Shown here piece by piece: positions 25,021 to 37,096 of a DNA stretch of 64,000 bases (the stretch's first letter is position 1; each line of letters begins with the position of its first letter). The notes beneath the pieces are model-generated. The model was given only the letters and a program-made list of their open reading frames with translations, was not told where the DNA came from and did no database searches. The translations under genes and the position numbers were made by a program. The DNA is from Sulfurimonas sp. SAG-AH-194-C21 (GTDB lineage Bacteria > Campylobacterota > Campylobacteria > Campylobacterales > Sulfurimonadaceae): the NCBI RefSeq assembly GCF_029215985.1, contig NZ_JAEMVC010000004.1:48223-112222 (forward strand), written 5' to 3'.

Positions 25021-25368
25021 TTAGTGACCACAGTAGTTACCATCACAACCAATAACTACACCACTATCTGAAGCACTTTGCATTAAAAATTTGCGAAGAT
25101 GTTTTGTTTTACTTTTTCGCTTGAGTACTTTACGTACTCTCGCATCATCTCCTTTATGAAAAGTAATAAGTTTTTTCCCATCATTAGCAAAAGCTTTTTT
25201 CCATTTTTTAGATTTCATACGATCTGCCATTGTATATGGGTCACGATGACACTCTTTGCAGTACTGTAGATAAACTCGAAAGCCTCTTTCATCATAACGA
25301 TCCATTCTCGCTTCTAAAAGAGTAACGAGAAAAAGACTAAAGATTAGTAGATGTTTTAGATTAAGCAT
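25021..25368 (-). CDS. Small exported monohaem cytochrome c-like protein
   Basis: 115 residues with a signal peptide (about 1-20, ending LLEAR) and one C-x-x-C-H site, YCKECHRDP, for covalent haem. The body is very basic. No clear distal Met ligand motif is placed as in class I cytochromes, although a Met precedes Gln in LMQSAS. Two Cys and a His cluster at the C-terminus (GCDGNYCGH), an unusual tail. Periplasmic location inferred. It faces ridA and is divergent from rplU. Confidence 0.75.
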   Translation of the reverse strand: MLNLKHLLIFSLFLVTLLEARMDRYDERGFRVYLQYCKECHRDPYTMADRMKSKKWKKAFANDGKKLITFHKGDDARVRKVLKRKSKTKHLRKFLMQSASDSGVVIGCDGNYCGH

Positions 25369-25464
25369 TGAGAATCCTTTTGTACAAATTGTACGATTAC
25401 ACTCTTAAATGAGAATAAAAGTGCATTTTTACAAGCATTAAACAAAACTTAAAGCTTGTTTGGA

Positions 25465-25470
25465 TAGAAT
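25465..25470 (+). promoter_or_regulatory. -10 box for rplU-rpmA
   Basis: TAGAAT within GATAGAATTGCG, 44 bases before rplU, one mismatch from the consensus. No clear -35. Confidence 0.4.
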
Positions 25471-25513
25471 TGCGAACTTTAATGTAGAAATACATATTTT
25501 TTAAGGACCACAA

Positions 25514-25822
25514 ATGTACGCAATTATTAAAAATGGTGGTAAGCAGTATAAAGTGACAGAGGGTGATGAAATATCATTCGATAAAATGTCTCTTGACGCT
25601 GGTACTGTTATAGAAATCAAAGAAGTTTTAGCTGTTAACGCAGGTGAACTAGTATTCGGAGCTCCTTTTGTTGAAGGCGCAATCGTAACTGCTGTAGTTA
25701 TGAATGAAGGACGTGATAGAAAAGTTATTACTTTTAAGAAACGTCGTCGTAAAGACAGTAAAGTTAAGCGTGGTTTCAGACGAGACTTCACTCGTGTTAG
25801 AATCACGAAAATAGCTGCATAG
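25514..25822 (+). CDS. rplU: 50S ribosomal protein L21
   Basis: 102 residues, normal length. [20 protein letters not shown] and the basic [23 protein letters not shown] tail are diagnostic. Binds 23S rRNA. First gene of the rplU-rpmA pair; AAGGA precedes the ATG. Confidence 0.97.
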   Translation: MYAIIKNGGKQYKVTEGDEISFDKMSLDAGTVIEIKEVLAVNAGELVFGAPFVEGAIVTAVVMNEGRDRKVITFKKRRRKDSKVKRGFRRDFTRVRITKIAA

Positions 25823-25845
25823 CTAAATAACTCAAGGAGCATAAT

Positions 25846-26103
25846 ATGGCACATAAGAAAGGACAGGGAAGTACACAGAATAATCGTGACTCAGCCGGTA
25901 GAAGACTTGGTGTAAAAAAATTCGGTGGGGAATCTGTTATCGCTGGTAACATTGTTATTCGTCAACGTGGAACGAAAGTTCATCCAGGAAATAACATGGG
26001 AATGGGTAAAGATCATACTCTTTATGCATTAATTGATGGTGTTGTTAGATTCGAAAGAAAAGACAAAAAACGTCAACAAGTTTCAATTATACCTGCAGTA
26101 TAA
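25846..26103 (+). CDS. rpmA: 50S ribosomal protein L27
   Basis: 85 residues, normal length. The N-terminal [27 protein letters not shown] contacts the peptidyl-transferase centre. No N-terminal extension of the kind cleaved in Firmicutes is seen. Co-transcribed with rplU, 23 bases apart, with GGAG upstream. Confidence 0.97.
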   Translation: MAHKKGQGSTQNNRDSAGRRLGVKKFGGESVIAGNIVIRQRGTKVHPGNNMGMGKDHTLYALIDGVVRFERKDKKRQQVSIIPAV

Positions 26104-26114
26104 CTCTACATATT

Positions 26115-26128
26115 TGGGCATCTGCCCA
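26115..26128 (+). terminator. Hairpin after rpmA
   Basis: TGGGC, loop ATCT, GCCCA, 11 bases after the rpmA stop. It is a short GC stem in AT-rich DNA without a T run, so attenuation rather than full termination before obg is possible. Confidence 0.4.
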
Positions 26129-26237
26129 GATACTTCATCTCAGAATTAATACAAATTCTAAATAAACAATAAATATTTAATAATTAACTCTTTTCATTAT
26201 AAGTAAATTTTTAAGTATTTAACATTAAGGAAATCAA

Positions 26238-27338
26238 ATGTTTACAGACAGCGTCGAATTAACAGTAAGTTCAGGAAAAGGTGGACAAGGTTGTGTTGCT
26301 TTTCGTCGTGAAAAATTTGTACTCAATGGTGGTCCAAATGGTGGTGATGGTGGAAAAGGTGGAGATGTTTACTTTAAATGTGACAATAATACTCACACAC
26401 TTTCTCATTTCCAAAGAAAGATGCACATAAGAGCAGATGGTGGTAAACCAGGTGAAGGTAGAAACTGTACTGGAAAATCAGGTGATAAAAAAGTTATTAT
26501 AGTTCCACCTGGAACACAGATACTTGATATGGAAACAGGCGATGTACTTTTTGACATGACTACAGATGGTCAAGAAGAGAAGTTTATTTTCGGTGGTAAA
26601 GGTGGGCTTGGAAATACTCACTTCAAATCTCCAACAAACCAAAGACCAACATATGCACAACCTGGTGAAAAAGGTGAGACTAGAGCTATTAAACTAGATC
26701 TTAAACTTATCGCAGATATCGGGTTAGTTGGTTTTCCTAATGTTGGAAAGTCAACACTTATATCAACTGTGTCGAATGCAAGACCTGAGATAGCTAACTA
26801 TGAGTTTACAACACTTACTCCTAAACTAGGTCAAGTAAACATTGGAGATTATGAGTCATTTGTTATGGCTGATATTCCAGGAATTATTGGTGGTGCGCAT
26901 GAGGGTAAAGGTTTAGGGATTCAGTTCTTACGTCATATCGAGCGAACTAAGATTCTTCTTTATATGGTTGATTTAGGTAACTATAGAGAACTAAAAGAGC
27001 AGATAGAAGTACTTAAAAGTGAGATTGCTTCATTTTCAGAAATTCTAGGTTCTTCAAAATATGCTATTGCCTTAACTCGTGTTGATGTAATCCCTCCTGA
27101 TGAGATAGAAGGTTTAGTAAATGACTTTTTAACACTTTTAGGTTTAGAAAAATCATATACTAATGAGTTTAACTTTGATTCTAAAATGCCTTTTTATGTG
27201 CAAGATTCAGCATCAGATGAGTTAGGGTTTGATATAAATAAACCATACTTAGTCGCACCTATATCTTCGCCAACACATAAAAATATAGAAGCATTAAAAC
27301 ATGCACTTTTTAATTTAGTACAAACAGATAGAACATAA
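26238..27338 (+). CDS. obg: Obg GTPase
   Basis: 366-residue essential GTPase in 50S ribosome assembly. The N-terminal glycine-rich Obg fold (GGPNGGDGGKGGDVYF) is followed by the G domain with G1 GFPNVGKST, G3 DIPGI and G4-like TRVD (in place of the usual NKxD), and a C-terminal region of about 60 residues. The TRVD variant of G4 is noteworthy but is seen in related bacteria as I recall. AAGGA precedes the ATG. Follows rplU-rpmA as in most bacteria. Confidence 0.97.
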   Translation: MFTDSVELTVSSGKGGQGCVAFRREKFVLNGGPNGGDGGKGGDVYFKCDNNTHTLSHFQRKMHIRADGGKPGEGRNCTGKSGDKKVIIVPPGTQILDMETGDVLFDMTTDGQEEKFIFGGKGGLGNTHFKSPTNQRPTYAQPGEKGETRAIKLDLKLIADIGLVGFPNVGKSTLISTVSNARPEIANYEFTTLTPKLGQVNIGDYESFVMADIPGIIGGAHEGKGLGIQFLRHIERTKILLYMVDLGNYRELKEQIEVLKSEIASFSEILGSSKYAIALTRVDVIPPDEIEGLVNDFLTLLGLEKSYTNEFNFDSKMPFYVQDSASDELGFDINKPYLVAPISSPTHKNIEALKHALFNLVQTDRT

Positions 27339-27346
27339 GGTTAAAA

Positions 27347-28111
27347 ATGAGACGAATTGTCGTTAAAGTTGGAAGTGCAGTTTTAACACAAGATGGTGAT
27401 ATAGCATTAAAACGCATGCATGCCCTTGTTGCTTTTATTGCCGAGTTAAAAAAAGAAAACGAAGTTATACTTGTCTCTTCTGGTGCCGTTTCAGCAGGAT
27501 ATACTGCCTTAGAACTTGACCGAACACTCCTTGCAAACAAACAAGCTTTAGCAGCTATTGGGCAACCTATACTTTTAAGTAAGTATGCTCAAAAGTTCCT
27601 CCCTTTTAAAATCATCACTTCACAAGTTTTAGTTACTGCAGCAAACTTGAACAAATCTGATGATATATCGCGTATAAACAATACTATAAATACATTATTA
27701 GCTAATGATATTTTACCTATCATTAATGAGAATGATGCAACATCAACAGATGAACTTGAAGTAGGAGATAACGATCAACTCTCTGCATATATAGCAAAAG
27801 ACACTGGTGCAGATTTACTTATAATACTCTCAGATATTGATGCTTATTATAATGCTGATCCAAGAGAACACATACATGCCGAAGTTTTAAAAGTTGTAAA
27901 TACTATAAGTGAAGAAGAACTAAACTGTTCTCCTACTCCCAACAATATTTTTGCAACGGGTGGCATAGTTACAAAACTAAAAGCAGCTGCTTATTTACTT
28001 GAAGAAAATATTGATACATTTTTAACGAGTGGATTTGATTTGAGGGATGCAAAATCATTTGCTTTAGATGCAAAACATATAGGTGGAACACTTTTCACAA
28101 AGGTTAAGTAG
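27347..28111 (+). CDS. proB: Glutamate 5-kinase, short form
   Basis: 254-residue amino-acid kinase that phosphorylates glutamate in the first step of proline synthesis. VVKVGSAVLT, LVSSGAVSAGY, INENDATSTDELEVGDNDQLSA and IFATGGIVTKL are conserved. It lacks the C-terminal PUA domain of the 367-residue Escherichia coli enzyme, which is normal for this phylum. Eight bases after obg and directly adjacent to fmt, so part of a long operon. Confidence 0.95.
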   Translation: MRRIVVKVGSAVLTQDGDIALKRMHALVAFIAELKKENEVILVSSGAVSAGYTALELDRTLLANKQALAAIGQPILLSKYAQKFLPFKIITSQVLVTAANLNKSDDISRINNTINTLLANDILPIINENDATSTDELEVGDNDQLSAYIAKDTGADLLIILSDIDAYYNADPREHIHAEVLKVVNTISEEELNCSPTPNNIFATGGIVTKLKAAAYLLEENIDTFLTSGFDLRDAKSFALDAKHIGGTLFTKVK

Positions 28112-29023
28112 ATGATAAATGTAATTTTTATGGGTACACCAGACTATGCCGAAAAAATTTTAGAACGCCTCATTGAAGAAGTAAATATTAATGTAGCCGC
28201 AGTCTATACCCAACCTGATAAACCGGTTGGTCGTAAAAAGATTATTACGCCACCAGAAGTTAAAGTTATGGCTGAGTTAAACAAAATAACAGTCTATCAA
28301 CCAAATCGTCTTCGAGATGAAGAGACTATAGAAGAGCTTTTAACAATAGCTTGTGACTATATAGTAGTAGCTGCATATGGACAGATTTTACCTCGTTTAA
28401 TACTTGAGCATGCTCCGTGTATAAACCTGCATGCCTCGATACTCCCACAGTACCGTGGAGCAAGCCCAATACAACAAACTTTACTTAATGATGACAAAGA
28501 GACAGGTGTAACGGCTATGCTTATGGAAGAGGGCCTTGATACAGGTGATATTTTAAAAATAGATACTATACAAGTACCTAAAGATATGATGGTTGAGACA
28601 CTATTTGATACTCTTACTGAAGTTGCAACAAACTTAACAGTAGATATACTCAATAACTTTGAGACATATACAGCTATAAAACAAAATAATGAAGAGTCTA
28701 CACATTGCAAAAAAATAACAAAACAAGATGGTAAAGTATCATTTTCTGATGCACATACAGTGTATAATAAGTATAGAGCTTTTACCCCTTGGCCTGGAAT
28801 CTACTTAGAAAGCGGTTTAAAGTTAAAAAAGATTGAGCTTCTTGACAAGTGTACTCTTGGAGAAGCAGGAAAGATACTTGAAATTAGTAATGATTCAATA
28901 GTGGTGTCGTGTGAAAAGGGAAGTGTACGAATATACACTGTTCAGCCACAATCAAAAAAAGAGATGAATGTAATCTCCTATATCAACGGAAAAAGATTGG
29001 CAATTGAAGACACTTTATTTTGA
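28112..29023 (+). CDS. fmt: Methionyl-tRNA formyltransferase
   Basis: 303 residues. Formylates initiator Met-tRNA using 10-formyl-tetrahydrofolate. FMGTPDYAEKIL, the AAYGQILP loop, NLHASILPQYRGASPIQ (catalytic Asn and His) and GLDTGDIL are diagnostic; the C-terminal OB-like tRNA-binding domain with FTPWPGIYLE is complete. ATG begins directly after the proB stop, and the 3' end overlaps birA by 20 bases. Confidence 0.97.
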   Translation: MINVIFMGTPDYAEKILERLIEEVNINVAAVYTQPDKPVGRKKIITPPEVKVMAELNKITVYQPNRLRDEETIEELLTIACDYIVVAAYGQILPRLILEHAPCINLHASILPQYRGASPIQQTLLNDDKETGVTAMLMEEGLDTGDILKIDTIQVPKDMMVETLFDTLTEVATNLTVDILNNFETYTAIKQNNEESTHCKKITKQDGKVSFSDAHTVYNKYRAFTPWPGIYLESGLKLKKIELLDKCTLGEAGKILEISNDSIVVSCEKGSVRIYTVQPQSKKEMNVISYINGKRLAIEDTLF

Positions 29024-29639
29024 TACTTTGGCATCTACCCAAGTATATTTAAAAGAAAAATTAATAGATAAAAATATTTCTTTACCTTTAGCTGTTGTAT
29101 GTGAACTACAAACAGCAGGTGTGGGAAGCCGTGATAATTCCTGGACTTCACAAAAAGGTAATCTGTTTTTATCTTTTGCATTATCTATAAGCTCCTTACC
29201 AAAAGACTTAAAACTAGAATCCGCTTCTATCTACTTCTCATACCTTTTAAAAGAGACACTTGAAGATTTGGGTTCTAAGGTTTTTCTAAAATGGCCGAAT
29301 GATTTATACATAAATAAAAAAAAAGTTGGGGGTATGATTACAAATATTGTGAATGATAATATTGTTTGTGGAGTCGGTCTTAATCTTATAAAGTCCTCAA
29401 ATAGCTTTGCAAACCTAGATTTAGAGTTAGATAAAAATATTATACTAAAAAATTATTTTAAAATAATAGAAAAAAAACCTTCATGGAAGCAAGTTTTTAG
29501 TAAATATAAGATAAACTTTTATACAAATCAAAATTTCTCTACACATATAAAAGGTATAAAAGTTTCACTATCTGAAGCAGTCCTTGAAGATGATGGAAGT
29601 TTAAATATAAATGGTGAGAGGATATATAGTTTAAGATGA
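29004..29639 (+). CDS. birA: Biotin-protein ligase
   Basis: 211 residues, the catalytic domain only, without an N-terminal DNA-binding domain, so it is an enzyme and not a repressor. Seen: LASTQVYLKE, the adenylate-binding stretch TAGVGSRDNSWTSQKGNLFLSF (a variant of GRGRxGRxW) and LKWPNDLYINKKKVGGMI. It would biotinylate acetyl-CoA carboxylase and related carboxylases, such as the partner of the biotin carboxylase at 60093-61562. TTG start inside the end of fmt. Confidence 0.93.
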   Translation: MKTLYFDTLASTQVYLKEKLIDKNISLPLAVVCELQTAGVGSRDNSWTSQKGNLFLSFALSISSLPKDLKLESASIYFSYLLKETLEDLGSKVFLKWPNDLYINKKKVGGMITNIVNDNIVCGVGLNLIKSSNSFANLDLELDKNIILKNYFKIIEKKPSWKQVFSKYKINFYTNQNFSTHIKGIKVSLSEAVLEDDGSLNINGERIYSLR

Positions 29640-30418
29640 GTGAAGTAATAGTAATCGCAAACCAAAAGGGTGGAGTGGGTAAAACAACAACTGCTGTAAA
29701 TTTAGCTGCGTCTCTCGCCGTAGCAGAAAAAAAAGTACTCTTAATCGATTCAGACCCTCAAGCAAACGCGACTACCTCTTTTGGTTTTCATCGTAATGAC
29801 TATGAGTTTAATATCTATCATGTACTTATTGGAACAAAAAAACTAAAAGACATTATCTTAAAGTCTGACTTACCTACACTTCATTTAGCTCCATCAAACA
29901 TTGGTCTTGTTGGAATTGAAAAAGAGTACTATGACACAGATAAGGCAAAAGGCCGTGAGTTAGTACTTAAAAATGCTATTGCAAATGTTAAAAAAGATTA
30001 TGATTACATTATCATAGATTCTCCACCCGCACTTGGACCTATGACTATAAATGCACTCTCCGCATCAAACTCAGTTATTATTCCTATTCAGTGTGAGTTT
30101 TTTGCACTAGAGGGTTTAGCACAGCTTTTAAACACGGTAAAACTTGTGAAGAAGTCTATTAATCCAAAACTAAGTGTAAAAGGTTTTTTACCAACAATGT
30201 TTAGCTCTCAAAATAATCTATCAAAGCAGGTTTTTGCAGATTTAAAACAGCACTTTAAAGGAAAGTTCTTTAAAGATGAAGATGGGAAGTATATAGTTGT
30301 TCCAAGAAATGTAAAACTAGCAGAAGCACCATCTTTTGGTAAACCTGCAATTCTTTATGATGTAAAATCAAGCGGTTCTATCGCTTACCAAAATTTAGCA
30401 CAGGCGATTATTAAATAA
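29636..30418 (+). CDS. parA: Chromosome-partitioning ATPase ParA/Soj
   Basis: 260 residues. Walker A KGGVGKTTTAVN, LIDSDPQANATTSFG and YIIIDSPPALGPM identify Soj/ParA. With ParB it moves parS-bound origins. The start overlaps the birA stop (ATGA) and the stop overlaps parB (TAATG). Residues TTTAVN after the P loop are shared with the chemosensory ParA at 16555, but this one has the normal KGGVGKTT. Confidence 0.96.
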   Translation: MSEVIVIANQKGGVGKTTTAVNLAASLAVAEKKVLLIDSDPQANATTSFGFHRNDYEFNIYHVLIGTKKLKDIILKSDLPTLHLAPSNIGLVGIEKEYYDTDKAKGRELVLKNAIANVKKDYDYIIIDSPPALGPMTINALSASNSVIIPIQCEFFALEGLAQLLNTVKLVKKSINPKLSVKGFLPTMFSSQNNLSKQVFADLKQHFKGKFFKDEDGKYIVVPRNVKLAEAPSFGKPAILYDVKSSGSIAYQNLAQAIIK

Positions 30419-31260
30419 TGAAGACACAGAGACTAGGACGAGGACTTGATGCCCTTTTAGGTGAGATGGACGAAGCATACGAAAATGAAGGTTCTCAACG
30501 TGATATGGTTTTAGAAATAGCACTCAAAGACATTAGACCCAATCCCTTTCAACCGAGAAAATCTTTTGACGAGACTGCTCTTGCAGAACTTGCAGAATCA
30601 ATTAAAGAAGATGGTTTAATTCAACCTATCGTTGTAACAGAAGATATAGATGGTTATGTTCTTATAGCAGGTGAGCGTAGATATCGTGCGAGTAAGTTAG
30701 CAAAACTCAAAGAGATACGTGCGATTGTTTTAAACTCTGATGAGCAAAAAATGCGTCAATTCGCTCTTATAGAAAATATTCAACGTGAAGAGCTAAACTC
30801 TATAGAGCTTGCAGATGCATATAGTGAACTTATTAAACTACACGATTTGACACATGATGAACTAGCAACTATGTTGCATAAAAGTAGAACACATATTACA
30901 AATAGTTTAAGATTACTTCAGCTCTCTGTAAAAACACAAAAAGCACTCTTAGAGAAAAAGATTTCAGCAGGACATGCAAAAGTTTTAGTTGGCCTTGATG
31001 ATAAAGAACAGCAACTTATTGTAAACTCAATTATAGGACAAAAACTAAGTGTAAGAGAAGTTGAAGCGCTGACAAAATCAATGAAAGTCACTAATAAACC
31101 GCTTATTTCAAAAGTGCAAGAAGTCTCTTTTAACTTCAACAGCATAAAAAACAGACTCCAGTCTTTTGGTCTAAAATCAAAAACAAGTAAAAAATCCCTC
31201 ACAATAGAATTCTCATGTGAAGAAGAAATTGAAGATTTCTTGTCACATCTTAGGGACTAA
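30418..31260 (+). CDS. parB: Chromosome-partitioning protein ParB/Spo0J
   Basis: 280 residues. LGRGLDALLG near the N-terminus is the ParA-stimulating tail; IRPNPFQPRK begins the CTPase domain, with the CTP-binding GERRYRASKLA and ENIQREELNSIE boxes; an HTH follows (TMLHKSRTHITNSLRLL). The C-terminal dimerisation segment is present. No consensus parS site was found in the window. Confidence 0.96.
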   Translation: MKTQRLGRGLDALLGEMDEAYENEGSQRDMVLEIALKDIRPNPFQPRKSFDETALAELAESIKEDGLIQPIVVTEDIDGYVLIAGERRYRASKLAKLKEIRAIVLNSDEQKMRQFALIENIQREELNSIELADAYSELIKLHDLTHDELATMLHKSRTHITNSLRLLQLSVKTQKALLEKKISAGHAKVLVGLDDKEQQLIVNSIIGQKLSVREVEALTKSMKVTNKPLISKVQEVSFNFNSIKNRLQSFGLKSKTSKKSLTIEFSCEEEIEDFLSHLRD

Positions 31261-31316
31261 TCTTTCAAATTATAAATCTTTTTCTTCATTTAACTATCCT
31301 TTCAATTTAATCATAG

Positions 31317-31322
31317 TATAAT
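31317..31322 (+). promoter_or_regulatory. -10 box for ATP synthase operon
   Basis: Exact TATAAT in the 84-base gap between parB and the b' gene, 22 bases upstream of the ATG. An AGGAGG ribosome site lies between. It gives a leader of only about 16 bases. Confidence 0.6.
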
Positions 31323-31344
31323 CTCGCAACTTTTAGGAGGTGCT

Positions 31345-31767
31345 ATGTTAGATATAAATCCAATACTACTCTTGGTTACATTTGTTGTATTTGTTTCCCT
31401 TATAGCCGTTCTAAATAGTTGGCTTTATAATCCATTATTTAGTTTTATGAATAAGCGCGATGAAGACATTAAAAAAGACCTTGATAAAACAGGTTCTAAT
31501 GACGATGAAATCAATGCTCTTAATGAAAAAGCTAATTCAATAATTATGACTGCTAAACTAGAAGCTGCGGCCCTAAGAGAAAAAGTTATAACAGATGCTA
31601 AGGAATTAGCAGAGAGTAAGTTAGAGGCAAAACGTGCTGAACTTGCTAGTGAATATTTAGAGTTTGAGCAATCACTCTCTAAAGCTAAAGATGAGTTGAC
31701 TTCTGACTTAATGTCTCAAGTTCCAGGGTTTAAAGAAGCTGTAAAAGCTAAATTTAGTCAAATATAA
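31345..31767 (+). CDS. atpF': ATP synthase Fo subunit b'
   Basis: 140 residues: one N-terminal membrane helix (about 7-27) and a long charged helix, the peripheral-stalk b-type layout. Pairing of a b' with a b gene is typical of Campylobacterota and phototrophs. It starts the operon b'-b-delta-alpha-gamma-beta-epsilon. The a and c subunit genes are not in the window. Confidence 0.9.
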   Translation: MLDINPILLLVTFVVFVSLIAVLNSWLYNPLFSFMNKRDEDIKKDLDKTGSNDDEINALNEKANSIIMTAKLEAAALREKVITDAKELAESKLEAKRAELASEYLEFEQSLSKAKDELTSDLMSQVPGFKEAVKAKFSQI

Positions 31768-31776
31768 GGGTGTAAT

Positions 31777-32289
31777 GTGAGTAGAATTTTATTATTAATT
31801 GTAATGATATCAACTTATGCATTTGCATCTGAAGCTGGGCATGGTGAAACAGATATTGTACAACGTACAGTAAACTTTTTACTATTTGCAGGGCTTGTTT
31901 GGTATCTAGTTGCAGAACCAGCAAAGAATTTCTTTGCATCAAGAAGTCAAGCTATTGCTGATGAATTGAAAAAGGTTCAAGACAAACTGAATGAATCAGT
32001 AACTCTTAAAAAAGAGGCACTAGCTAAAATCTCTGATGCAGAGAAATTTGCACAAGATTTAGTAGTGTCTGCTAAGAAAGAGAACAAGATTCTTAATGAC
32101 AACATCATGACTCAATGTGAGTTAGATTTAGAAACATTATCTAAGCAGGGTTCTTCTACAAGAGACTATGCACAAAGAAAAATGGTTCGTGGTGTTGTTG
32201 AAGACGTGATTACAGAGACTCTTGCTCAAAGTTCAGGTGACTTTGATAAAGAAGCTATGGCAAATGTTATTTTGAAGAAGGTTGCTTAA
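31777..32289 (+). CDS. atpF: ATP synthase Fo subunit b
   Basis: 170 residues. An N-terminal hydrophobic signal-like stretch (ILLLIVMISTYAFAS) precedes the membrane helix TVNFLLFAGLVWYLVAEPAKNFF and the long stalk helix. The signal-like extension is seen in the b subunits of relatives. GTG start at 31777 with AAGGG upstream; a nearby ATG is out of frame. It is directly adjacent to atpH. Confidence 0.93.
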   Translation: MSRILLLIVMISTYAFASEAGHGETDIVQRTVNFLLFAGLVWYLVAEPAKNFFASRSQAIADELKKVQDKLNESVTLKKEALAKISDAEKFAQDLVVSAKKENKILNDNIMTQCELDLETLSKQGSSTRDYAQRKMVRGVVEDVITETLAQSSGDFDKEAMANVILKKVA

Positions 32290-32823
32290 ATGGAAGAACT
32301 TATTGCAAAAAAATATATTAAAGCTTTAAATGCAGGTTCAGATTTAGCGACAATACAAGGTGTGTCAGAAATTTTTTCAGTATTAGCAGACTCATTTAAA
32401 AATGATAAGTTTTTGAGTATAGTGGCTAATCCACATGTAAACGCTTCAGATAAATCTTCACTTCTTTTAGATGCAGTAAAGTCAGCACAGTCCGAGCAGA
32501 TTAACAACTTAATTAAACTTTTAGTTGAAAATAAGCGTATTAATATAATTCCTGCTATTGCAAGTGAATTAAAAAAAGATATAGCCAACTCTACTAAAAC
32601 TTATGAGGGAATTATTTACAGCGATAGTGATATCGATGCTAAAGTAATTACTGAATTAAGTAGTGGTTTAAATAATAAGTTTAATTCTACTATTACTTTA
32701 ACATTTGTAAAGAATGACTTTAATGGTATTAAAGTAGAAGTGGAAGGTCTGGGTATTGAGATTAATTTCTCTAAAGATAGAATCGATAGTCAAATGATAG
32801 AACATATCATTAAAGCAATTTAA
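32290..32823 (+). CDS. atpH: ATP synthase F1 subunit delta
   Basis: 177 residues. The N-terminal helix bundle begins LIAKKYIKALNAGSD and the C-terminal VEGLGIEINFSKDRIDSQM corresponds to the conserved G-x-x-x-x-DxSxxxRL-like end in degenerate form. Joins F1 to the b stalk. Starts immediately after the atpF stop. Confidence 0.93.
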   Translation: MEELIAKKYIKALNAGSDLATIQGVSEIFSVLADSFKNDKFLSIVANPHVNASDKSSLLLDAVKSAQSEQINNLIKLLVENKRINIIPAIASELKKDIANSTKTYEGIIYSDSDIDAKVITELSSGLNNKFNSTITLTFVKNDFNGIKVEVEGLGIEINFSKDRIDSQMIEHIIKAI

Positions 32824-32844
32824 CTTGATAAGAGGAGAACAATA

Positions 32845-34368
32845 GTGGTAGCAAAAATCCAAGCTGATGAAATCAGCTCAATAATTAAAGAACGTATTGA
32901 CAACTTTGAATTAAGTGTTGATATAAATGAAACAGGTAAGATTGTTTCTTATGCTGATGGTGTTGCACGAGTTTACGGACTTAGCAATGTTATGGCAGGA
33001 GAAATGGTAGAATTTGAAGATACAAACGGAACTCAAGGTCTTGTAATGAATCTTGAAGAATCTGCTGTAGGTGTTGTAATACTTGGAGCGGGTACAGAAC
33101 TACGCGAAGGTATGAGTGTTAAGCGTTTAGGAAAACTTTTACGTGTTCCTGTAGGTGATGCACTTCTTGGTCGTGTTGTAAACGCACTAGGTGAGCCAAT
33201 AGATGGTAAGGGTCCAATTGAAACTACTGAAACTCGTTTCGTAGAAGAAAAAGCACCTGGAATTATGGATAGAAAATCTGTTCATGAGCCTTTATCAACT
33301 GGTATTAAAGCAATTGATGCACTAGTTCCAATTGGTCGTGGTCAACGTGAGCTTATCATTGGTGACAGACAGACTGGTAAAACTACAATCGCAATTGATG
33401 CAATCATTAACCAAAAGGGTAATGGTGTTTCTTGTGTATACGTAGCAATCGGTCAAAAAGAATCAACAGTAGCACAAATTGTTCGTCGTTTAGAAGAACA
33501 CGGCGCTATGGAATATACAATTATTGTATCTTCAACTGCTGCTGAAGCTGCTGCACTTCAATTCTTAGCTCCATATACTGGTGTTGCAATGGGTGAATAT
33601 TTCCGTGATAACGCAAGACATGGTCTAATTGTTTATGATGATTTATCTAAGCATGCAGTTGCTTACCGTGAAATGTCACTTATCCTTCGTCGTCCTCCAG
33701 GTCGTGAAGCTTATCCTGGTGATGTTTTTTATGTTCACTCTCGTCTTCTTGAGCGTGCTGCAAAAATGTCTGATGAGAAGGGTGCTGGATCGCTTACTGC
33801 GTTACCAATCATTGAAACACAAGAGGGTGATGTTGCGGCATATATTCCAACAAATGTTATCTCTATTACAGATGGTCAGATTTTCTTAGAAACAGATCTA
33901 TTTAACTCGGGTGTTCGTCCAGCAATTAATGTTGGTCTTTCAGTTTCTCGTGTTGGTGGTGCTGCTCAGATTAAAGCTACTAAACAAGTTGCTGGTACTC
34001 TTCGTCTTGACCTTGCTCAGTATCGTGAACTTCAAGCATTTGCTCAGTTCGCTTCTGATTTAGATGTGACTTCTCGTCAACAACTTGAACGTGGTCAAAG
34101 AATGGTAGAGGTTCTTAAACAAGGTCCTTTTTCACCTCTTGCTGCTGAAAAACAAGTTGCAATCATATTTGCTGGAAATGCAGGTTTCTTAGATGATATG
34201 GATGCATCAAATGTTGTTCGTTTTGAAGCTGAAATGTATCCATTTATTGAAGCATCTTATCCTCAAATTTTTGAGAACATTAGAAGCACTTCTAAAGTTG
34301 ATGATGATACAAAAGCATTATTAATGAAAGCTCTTGAAGAATTCAAAGCTAGCTTTATAGCTAAGTAA
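32845..34368 (+). CDS. atpA: ATP synthase F1 subunit alpha
   Basis: 507 residues, normal length. Walker [23 protein letters not shown], and the family signature [17 protein letters not shown] are present. Non-catalytic nucleotide-binding subunit. GTG start at 32845 with AGGAG upstream. Confidence 0.98.
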   Translation: MVAKIQADEISSIIKERIDNFELSVDINETGKIVSYADGVARVYGLSNVMAGEMVEFEDTNGTQGLVMNLEESAVGVVILGAGTELREGMSVKRLGKLLRVPVGDALLGRVVNALGEPIDGKGPIETTETRFVEEKAPGIMDRKSVHEPLSTGIKAIDALVPIGRGQRELIIGDRQTGKTTIAIDAIINQKGNGVSCVYVAIGQKESTVAQIVRRLEEHGAMEYTIIVSSTAAEAAALQFLAPYTGVAMGEYFRDNARHGLIVYDDLSKHAVAYREMSLILRRPPGREAYPGDVFYVHSRLLERAAKMSDEKGAGSLTALPIIETQEGDVAAYIPTNVISITDGQIFLETDLFNSGVRPAINVGLSVSRVGGAAQIKATKQVAGTLRLDLAQYRELQAFAQFASDLDVTSRQQLERGQRMVEVLKQGPFSPLAAEKQVAIIFAGNAGFLDDMDASNVVRFEAEMYPFIEASYPQIFENIRSTSKVDDDTKALLMKALEEFKASFIAK

Positions 34369-34379
34369 GGGATTATTCA

Positions 34380-36679
<2,300 letters not shown>

Positions 36680-36699
36680 TTGTTATTTAAAGGACTATA

Positions 36700-37092
36700 A
36701 TGGATAAGATTAAACTTGAAATCCTAACTCCAAATGGCGAAATCTTTAATGGTGAAGTAATTAGCGTTACTTTACCTGGTGAAGAGGGCGAATTTGGTGT
36801 TCTTGCTGGACATGCATCTTTAACAACACTTTTAACAAGTGGTGTAATAGATGTTGAAAAAGAAGACAAATCAGTTGAAGCAATTGTTATCAACTGGGGT
36901 GTTGTTCAAGTAGATGAAGAAAAAGTAATTATTTTAGTTGAAGGTGCTGCGGCTATCCGTGGTGCTGATGAAGCTGAAATTGCACAAGCTCTAGAAGATG
37001 CTAGAAAACTTATAAGTGATGTTGCAGACTCTAGTTCAGCTATTGCTTCTGTTTCAGCTAAAATTGAGTCAGCTGCTCAAAGACTTATATAA
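36700..37092 (+). CDS. atpC: ATP synthase F1 subunit epsilon
   Basis: 130 residues. N-terminal beta sandwich with EILTPNGEIFNGEVISVTLPGEEGEFGVLAGHA and a C-terminal helical hairpin. Regulates rotation and ATPase inhibition. It is followed after 4 bases by the Tol-Pal genes, so energy-generating and envelope genes share an operon. Confidence 0.96.
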   Translation: MDKIKLEILTPNGEIFNGEVISVTLPGEEGEFGVLAGHASLTTLLTSGVIDVEKEDKSVEAIVINWGVVQVDEEKVIILVEGAAAIRGADEAEIAQALEDARKLISDVADSSSAIASVSAKIESAAQRLI

Positions 37093-37096
37093 GAAA

